A DNA stretch of 14,264 nucleotides from Vulcanimicrobiota bacterium (GTDB lineage: Bacteria; Vulcanimicrobiota; Vulcanimicrobiia; Vulcanimicrobiales; Vulcanimicrobiaceae), in contig JABCZE010000008.1 of NCBI GenBank assembly GCA_013289785.1, forward strand, positions 1 through 14,264, written 5' to 3'. The position numbers and the translations under genes were made by a program. Of the stretch, positions 7,374 through 14,264 are shown piece after piece; the first letter of the stretch is position 1; each line of letters starts with the position of its first letter. The notes beneath the pieces were generated by a model that saw only the letters and a program-made list of their open reading frames with translations, made no database searches and had not been told where the DNA came from.

Positions 7374-7856
7374 ATGATTCGCACGACGCTTCTGACACTG
7401 GTGCTGCTTGCGGGCACCATCGCCGCAATACCCCCCGGGGGCGGAACCGGCGCGGGGGGACCCGTAGCGCAGCCGCAGCAACCGCCGCCGCCGCCCGCCC
7501 CGCCTCCGATGGCTCCCATGCCGGCCCAGACGGGGCCGACGCCGTCGCCGGATCCGGCGATGCTGGCCCAGGCCAAGACCGTGTTCGCCCAATTGCAGAA
7601 CGGCAAGCTCGATCGGACGGCGCTCACAACGGATATGAACGCCGCGCTCACTGACGATAAGCTGGCAACCGTCAAGAGCAGCATCGGAACTCTCGGAGCG
7701 CCCGTATCGTTCGAGCAGGAGCACGCCGGAACGCAAACCGGCGTTCGCTACGGCGTCTACCTCGTAACGTTTTCGAACGGCGCGAAGCTCGACTTTCTCA
7801 TCGGCATCGATGGGCAAGGAAAGATCGCCGGTATGCGCCTCACGCCGATGCAATAG
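7374..7856 (+). CDS. Small secreted protein with proline-rich linker and DUF3887-like domain
   Basis: The 160-residue product has a clear signal peptide (MIRTTLLTLVLLAGTIAA, about 1-18), then a Gly/Pro/Gln/Ala-rich low-complexity stretch (about 19-66, with runs of up to five prolines), then a compact C-terminal domain (about 67-160). This domain has a pattern like DUF3887 proteins: a helical part (MLAQAKTVFAQLQNGKLDRTAL is the start of it), L..LGAPVSF, then beta strands YGVYLVTFSNG and LDFLIGIDGQGKIAGM. That resemblance is by eye and no catalytic residues are apparent. It probably acts outside the cytoplasmic membrane, the linker holding the domain away from the envelope or crossing the wall. 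There is no lipobox Cys. It sits 41 bases after the DUF4239 gene; function unknown. Confidence 0.8.
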   Translation: MIRTTLLTLVLLAGTIAAIPPGGGTGAGGPVAQPQQPPPPPAPPPMAPMPAQTGPTPSPDPAMLAQAKTVFAQLQNGKLDRTALTTDMNAALTDDKLATVKSSIGTLGAPVSFEQEHAGTQTGVRYGVYLVTFSNGAKLDFLIGIDGQGKIAGMRLTPMQ

Positions 7857-7857
7857 C

Positions 7858-7861
7858 GAGG
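7858..7861 (+). promoter_or_regulatory. Ribosome binding site for the TTG start of the HAD gene
   Basis: GAGG, starting 2 bases past the stop of the preceding gene, lies 8 bases before the TTG at 7870. It supports that start over the ATG at 7810, which lies inside the preceding gene and adds a poorly conserved-looking N-terminus. Confidence 0.55.
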
Positions 7862-7869
7862 CTGCCTGG

Positions 7870-8598
7870 TTGCGCCGCATCGATCTCGTGCTCTTCGATC
7901 TCGACGACACGCTTCACGACGATACGTATGCCTTTCAGTCCGCCGCCGAAGAGGTCGCGCGCGAAGTTGCCGCCGAGCACGGCATCGACGCGCTCGCCCT
8001 CAAGGCGGCCTACGTTGCGGCAGCGGAGGGCTTTTGGCACCGGCTTTCGGCTGACGACCTAAACGTCAAGCTCTCGCGCGTTCGCGCGAGCATGTGGCAG
8101 ACGGCCCTCGAAAGCGTTGGGGTCGGCGATCCCGACGTGGCGCAGCGAAGCGCCGACCGCTACAACGCCTACCGCCCAAAGTATTACACGCTCTTTCCGG
8201 GGGCGTTGGATCTCCTGCGGTCGCTCAAGGAGCGGGGAATCAAATTGGGCTTGGTAACCAACGGCCTCTCTGAAACTCACCGCGAAAAGATTGCCCTCTT
8301 GCGCGTCAGCGAGTTCTTCGATGCGATCTTTCTCGCTGACGAGGTCGGCATGATCAAACCCGACCCCTTGCTCTTCGCCCACGCGTGCCGCACGCTGGGC
8401 GGCGCGCCGGCTCATGCGGCAATGGTCGGCGACCGCTACGACCGCGACATCCGGGGAGCCCTCGAGGCCGGGCTCTTCACCGTCTGGTTCAACGTTCGCG
8501 CCGAGGAGCTGCCGCCCGGCGCGGCGCCTCCCGACGCGACCGTGAGCTCGATTGCCGACGTGGGGCGCATACTTCTTTCGCCCATCGGTGTCTCCTAG
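7870..8598 (+). CDS. HAD superfamily hydrolase (subfamily IA, YjjG-like)
   Basis: The 242-residue cytoplasmic protein has all four HAD motifs: I, FDLDDTL with nucleophile Asp10 and Asp12; II, LVTNG with Thr130; III, Lys163 in [17 protein letters not shown] with Asp188 and Asp193. The helical insert between motif I and II (about 15-105) places it in subfamily IA with a C1 cap. This group includes phosphoglycolate phosphatase and the pyrimidine nucleotidase YjjG, and the overall look (LHDDTYAF after motif I, and [18 protein letters not shown]) is closest to YjjG-type proteins. A house-cleaning nucleotidase is plausible but the substrate cannot be read from sequence. The TTG start at 7870 puts motif I at residue 10, usual for the family. 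uvrA starts 5 bases after its stop. Confidence 0.88.
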   Translation: MRRIDLVLFDLDDTLHDDTYAFQSAAEEVAREVAAEHGIDALALKAAYVAAAEGFWHRLSADDLNVKLSRVRASMWQTALESVGVGDPDVAQRSADRYNAYRPKYYTLFPGALDLLRSLKERGIKLGLVTNGLSETHREKIALLRVSEFFDAIFLADEVGMIKPDPLLFAHACRTLGGAPAHAAMVGDRYDRDIRGALEAGLFTVWFNVRAEELPPGAAPPDATVSSIADVGRILLSPIGVS

Positions 8599-8603
8599 AT
8601 ACC

Positions 8604-11552
8604 GTGTCCCTAGACTCCATCGTCATCAAGGGTGCGCGCGAGCACAATCTCAAGAACGTGGACCTCGTGCTGCCCAGAAACCGGCTGATCGTGATCACCG
8701 GCCTGTCGGGCTCGGGCAAATCCTCGTTGGCTTTCGATACGATCTACGCCGAAGGACAGCGCCGCTACGTCGAGTCGCTCTCGTCGTACGCGCGACAGTT
8801 TCTCGGGCAGATGGAGAAGCCCGACGTGGATTACATCGAGGGGCTTTCACCGGCGATCTCGATCGATCAGAAGTCCACGTCGCGCAACCCGCGCTCCACC
8901 GTCGGCACGGTGACGGAGATCTACGATTACTTGCGGCTGCTCTTTGCGCGCGTCGGCACGCCGCACTGCTATCAATGCGGCCGCGAGATCAGCACGCAAA
9001 GCAGCGAACAGATCGTGGATTCGATCATGGAGTTGCCCGAAGGCGCGCGCATGGTGTTGCTGGCGCCGCTGGTTCGGGGGCGTAAGGGCGAGTATACCAA
9101 GCTCTTTGAAGAGATTGCGAAAGAGGGCTTCACTCGCGTCCGGGTGGACGGCGAGACGAAGGAACTCTCATCGAAGATCGTACTCGACAAGAAGCGCAAG
9201 CACACGATCGAGGTGATCGTCGACCGGCTGGTTCGTAAGCCGGACGTTCGCAAGCGCCTCACCGATTCGGTCGAGACGACCCTGCGCCTTTCCAGCGGCA
9301 TCGTTACGGTTCTCTTAGATGATAAAGAACTGACCTTCAGCGAAGCCTTCGCCTGCGTCTATTGCGGGCTCTCGTTCGAAGAGCTTGCGCCGCGGCTCTT
9401 TTCGTTCAACTCACCCTACGGGGCGTGCCCGGCGTGCAGCGGTCTCGGCGAGAAGATCGAGATCGATCCGTGGAAAGTGATTCCAGATCGCAGCAAAACG
9501 ATCGCCCAAGGCGCGATCGTGCCGTGGAGCCGCAACATGGGCAGCGGACGGTACCCGTCGATGAATCCGTATTACATGCAGCAGCTCGAACGCGTGCTTC
9601 GCTCCCATCGCGTGAAGACGTCGACGCCGATCGAGCAGCTCTCCGACGAAGTGCTCGACGTCATCCTCTATGGAACCGATCGCGAGCAGAACTTTGCGTA
9701 CACGTCGCGCGGCGGCAAGACGTGGGAATACCGCTCATCGTTCGAGGGCGTCGTCAACAACTTGCAGCGGCGCTACAGCGAGACGTCGAGCGACTACGTG
9801 AAGGAAGAGATCGAGAAGTACATGTCGGCGTCGGTCTGCCCGTCCTGCAAAGGCGCGCGCCTGAAGCCCGAAGCCCTGGCCGTTACCATGGGCGGACGGA
9901 ATATTGACGAGCTTACCCGCATGTCCATCGAACAGCTCGAGCTTTTCTTTCGCGAGCTGACGCTCACGCCGCGCCAAGAACAGATCGCGCACCAGATCGT
10001 CAAGGAGGTGCGCGCGCGCCTGGGCTTTTTGACCAACGTGGGGTTGAACTACCTAACGCTCTCGCGCTCGGCCACTACGCTGGCGGGCGGAGAGTCGCAG
10101 CGCATTCGTCTCGCGACGCAGATCGGCAGCGCGCTCGTCGGCGTGCTCTACATTCTGGACGAGCCGTCGATCGGCTTGCACCAGCGCGACAACGACCGGT
10201 TGCTCGCAACGCTCAAGACGCTGCGCGACCTCGGCAATACCTTGATCGTGATCGAACACGACGAAGACACGATGCGAACCGCCGACGTGGTCGTCGATAT
10301 CGGACCCGGCGCGGGGGCCGAAGGCGGTGAGATTCTCACCGCGGGCACGCTCGCCGACGTGATCGCCAACCCGGCCTCGGAGACGGGCGCGTACCTGTCG
10401 GGACGTAAGTTCATTCCGATTCCGCGTCGCCGCCGTGAGGCGCGAGGGTGGCTCGAGGTTCGCAATGCCAAGGCCAACAACTTGCGCGGAATCGACGTGC
10501 GCTTTCCGATCGGCGTCTTCGCCGCGGTTACGGGCGTCAGCGGCAGCGGCAAATCCACGCTGGTCAACGAGGTGCTCGTGCGGGCTCTCAACCAGCATCT
10601 GCATCGCCAGCCGCCGGGCGGGACGTATGGATCGGTAAAAGGGGCCGCGCAGCTCGACAAGATGGTCGTGATCGATCAGTCGCCGATCGGGCGGACGCCG
10701 CGCAGCAATCCCGCAACCTATACCGGCACCTTCGATATTATTCGCGAACTCTTTTCGCTGGTTCCCGAGGCTCGCATGCGCGGTTATACGCCCGGACGTT
10801 TCTCGTTCAACGTCAAAGGCGGCCGCTGCGAGTCCTGTCAGGGCGACGGGATCATCAAGATCGAGATGCACTTCCTACCCGATGTCTACGTGCCGTGCGA
10901 AGTCTGCAAGGGACGCCGCTATAACGCGCAGACCCTCGAGGTGAAGTATAAAGGGAAGACGATCGCCGACGTGCTGGAGATGCGCGTCGATGAAGCCAAC
11001 GAGTTCTTCGCCAGCATTCCGCGCGTGCACAATAAACTACGGACGATCTGCGAAGTGGGCCTCGGCTACATCAAGATGGGTCAACCGGCCACGACGCTCT
11101 CGGGCGGCGAAGCGCAGCGCGTCAAGCTCGCGACCGAGCTTTCGCGGCGCTCGACCGGCCGCACGTTCTACGTGCTCGACGAACCGACGACCGGATTGCA
11201 CTTCGCCGACATCCACAAGCTCCTCGAAGTGCTCGAACGCTTGGTGAAAATGGGCAATACCGTTCTCGTGATCGAGCATAATCTCGACGTTATTAAAACG
11301 GCCGACTACCTGATCGACCTCGGGCCCGAGGGCGGCGATCGTGGCGGAACCGTCGTTGCGACGGGGACGCCCGAAGAGGTGGCGCAGAACGAAAACTCAT
11401 TTACCGGCGCCTATCTCGTTCCGGTGTTGCGCGATCAGCGGGCCGTCGGACATCATCGCCCCGACGCCGCCGAACTCGATCGTATCGAACAAGAGAACCT
11501 GCTGGTTCTCCACGACCTCGCGGAGACCGGTCGCGTCCCAGTCGAGGCTTAG
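8604..11552 (+). CDS. uvrA: UvrABC excinuclease subunit A
   Basis: UvrA is the ABC-type ATPase that scans DNA for damage and loads UvrB. From the GTG at 8604 the protein has 982 residues, about 40 longer than E. coli UvrA. In order: Walker A1 GLSGSGKSS (33-41), zinc module 1 with CVYC (251-254) and CPAC (275-278), ABC signature LAGGESQR (493-500), Walker B DE at 519-520, Walker A2 GVSGSGKST (644-652), zinc module 2 with CESC (742-745) and CEVC (765-768), second signature LSGGEAQR (832-839) and Walker B DE at 859-860. An additional CYQC-type pair is seen in HCYQCGREI. The excess length is a charged tail after AYLVPVL (about 943-982). The reading frame stays open upstream within the HAD gene, but homology begins at [14 protein letters not shown], so this GTG fits. 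No Shine-Dalgarno is obvious; coupling to the HAD gene is likely. Confidence 0.97.
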   Translation: MSLDSIVIKGAREHNLKNVDLVLPRNRLIVITGLSGSGKSSLAFDTIYAEGQRRYVESLSSYARQFLGQMEKPDVDYIEGLSPAISIDQKSTSRNPRSTVGTVTEIYDYLRLLFARVGTPHCYQCGREISTQSSEQIVDSIMELPEGARMVLLAPLVRGRKGEYTKLFEEIAKEGFTRVRVDGETKELSSKIVLDKKRKHTIEVIVDRLVRKPDVRKRLTDSVETTLRLSSGIVTVLLDDKELTFSEAFACVYCGLSFEELAPRLFSFNSPYGACPACSGLGEKIEIDPWKVIPDRSKTIAQGAIVPWSRNMGSGRYPSMNPYYMQQLERVLRSHRVKTSTPIEQLSDEVLDVILYGTDREQNFAYTSRGGKTWEYRSSFEGVVNNLQRRYSETSSDYVKEEIEKYMSASVCPSCKGARLKPEALAVTMGGRNIDELTRMSIEQLELFFRELTLTPRQEQIAHQIVKEVRARLGFLTNVGLNYLTLSRSATTLAGGESQRIRLATQIGSALVGVLYILDEPSIGLHQRDNDRLLATLKTLRDLGNTLIVIEHDEDTMRTADVVVDIGPGAGAEGGEILTAGTLADVIANPASETGAYLSGRKFIPIPRRRREARGWLEVRNAKANNLRGIDVRFPIGVFAAVTGVSGSGKSTLVNEVLVRALNQHLHRQPPGGTYGSVKGAAQLDKMVVIDQSPIGRTPRSNPATYTGTFDIIRELFSLVPEARMRGYTPGRFSFNVKGGRCESCQGDGIIKIEMHFLPDVYVPCEVCKGRRYNAQTLEVKYKGKTIADVLEMRVDEANEFFASIPRVHNKLRTICEVGLGYIKMGQPATTLSGGEAQRVKLATELSRRSTGRTFYVLDEPTTGLHFADIHKLLEVLERLVKMGNTVLVIEHNLDVIKTADYLIDLGPEGGDRGGTVVATGTPEEVAQNENSFTGAYLVPVLRDQRAVGHHRPDAAELDRIEQENLLVLHDLAETGRVPVEA

Positions 11553-11561
11553 CCTCCCCCG

Positions 11562-11972
11562 CTAGCAGCCGTTCTTCATGCCGAACGCCAACGCACCGTA
11601 GTCGAAGTTTGACCCGCCTTCAATATTCTCGAAGACGCCGTGACCGATGTGTCCGTGGCTTGCGTGAGCCACGAACATCAACGCGCCGTTCTGACCATAG
11701 AGCGGTTCTGTGATATTCGACACGAGGATGCCGTTGACGACTACGAAGGATCCGTAAGTGTATTTCTGGCTGCCAAAGACTAGCGACGCGGTGCCGGCGC
11801 CGGCATTGCCGCTCAGCGTCAGGCAGCCCGTGCCGTTGCTGCGCTGCGAGTGGGTTATGGTCACCGGCCAGCTGCCGGTGTACCCGTTCGCCATGGCGGG
11901 AGCGGCTGAGGAGAGCGCCGCGGTGGCGGCAGCGGCAGCGGCGGCAATTGCAACTCGTTGAGTAAAACGCAT
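11562..11972 (-). CDS. Small secreted protein of unknown function, downstream of a sulfatase gene
   Basis: The 136-residue product begins with a signal peptide: Arg at 2 and 6, then an alanine-rich core with seven Ala in a row (10-16), and an AMA|N cleavage site near residue 28. The mature part of about 108 residues is rich in Gly, Ser, Thr and Asn and looks mostly beta-stranded, for example YTGSWPVTITHSQ, SQKYTYGSFVVVNGILVS and GALMFVAHASHGHIGHGVF. Two cysteines remain, Cys50 and the C-terminal Cys136, which could form a disulfide outside the cell. I do not recognise a family. The ATG has GGAAG about 8 bases upstream, 22 bases after the sulfatase stop, so the two are probably co-transcribed. 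Its end is 9 bases from the convergent uvrA end. Confidence 0.75.
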   Translation of the reverse strand: MRFTQRVAIAAAAAAATAALSSAAPAMANGYTGSWPVTITHSQRSNGTGCLTLSGNAGAGTASLVFGSQKYTYGSFVVVNGILVSNITEPLYGQNGALMFVAHASHGHIGHGVFENIEGGSNFDYGALAFGMKNGC

Positions 11973-11994
11973 GGTCTCTTCCTTCCCGTTTGAG

Positions 11995-14264
<2,270 letters not shown>

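Noticed and set aside
7482..7510. CCG-rich stretch considered as a tandem repeat or CRISPR-like element
   Set aside because: It is simply proline codons of the linker in the secreted protein; irregular units and no spacers.
11544..11556. Small hairpin GAGGC-TTA-GCCTC between uvrA and the convergent gene, considered as a terminator
   Set aside because: The stem is only 5 base pairs and no T-run follows on either strand; it also overlaps the uvrA stop codon.
11931..11955. GCC/GCT repeat considered as a microsatellite
   Set aside because: It encodes the alanine-rich core of a signal peptide, with mixed codons and no strict repeat unit.

Overview
The window is a high-GC, gene-dense stretch of a bacterial chromosome. 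It carries housekeeping genes (glmU, prs, rplY, pth, uvrB, uvrA) with a few poorly characterised envelope genes among them. I see no tRNA, rRNA, CRISPR array, insertion sequence or integrase. Frequent GTG and TTG starts and tight spacing fit a high-GC free-living bacterium. The phylum cannot be fixed by reading. The gene set glmU, prs, rplY (long CTC form) and pth matches the Bacillus-type order glmU-prs-ctc-pth, and a deep-branching lineage such as Eremiobacterota (WPS-2) is a guess only.

Layout. Bases 1-2143 (+ strand) hold the C-terminal acetyltransferase part of glmU, then a multi-pass membrane protein built like an M48/Ste24 peptidase whose HEXXH centre reads HAAHH. Facing it, bases 2115-4424 (- strand) form the operon prs-rplY-pth (PRPP synthetase, ribosomal protein bL25, peptidyl-tRNA hydrolase). 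The pth gene has no ATG, GTG or TTG start available: it is in frame with rplY, separated from it only by the rplY TAG, and probably starts at the CTG right after that stop. A 54-base divergent region at 4425-4478 with a CGTTCG direct repeat separates prs from uvrB.

Bases 4479-11552 (+ strand) look like one long transcription unit: uvrB, a DUF4239-type membrane protein, a small proline-rich secreted protein, a HAD-family hydrolase and uvrA. The two nucleotide-excision-repair genes thus flank three genes with no obvious repair role. uvrA ends 9 bases from the end of a convergent - strand pair, a large sulfatase (cut by the window's right edge) and a 136-residue secreted protein of unknown function. 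This pair looks less GC-rich than the core genes and may be accessory.

Together the window covers cell-wall precursor synthesis (GlmU), nucleotide precursor supply (Prs), translation (bL25, Pth), DNA repair (UvrA, UvrB) and envelope or secreted functions (Ste24-like, DUF4239, two small secreted proteins, sulfatase). I did not find a clear new multi-gene system. The best leads are the rplY/pth junction, the catalytically degenerate Ste24-like protein and the sulfatase/small secreted protein pair.
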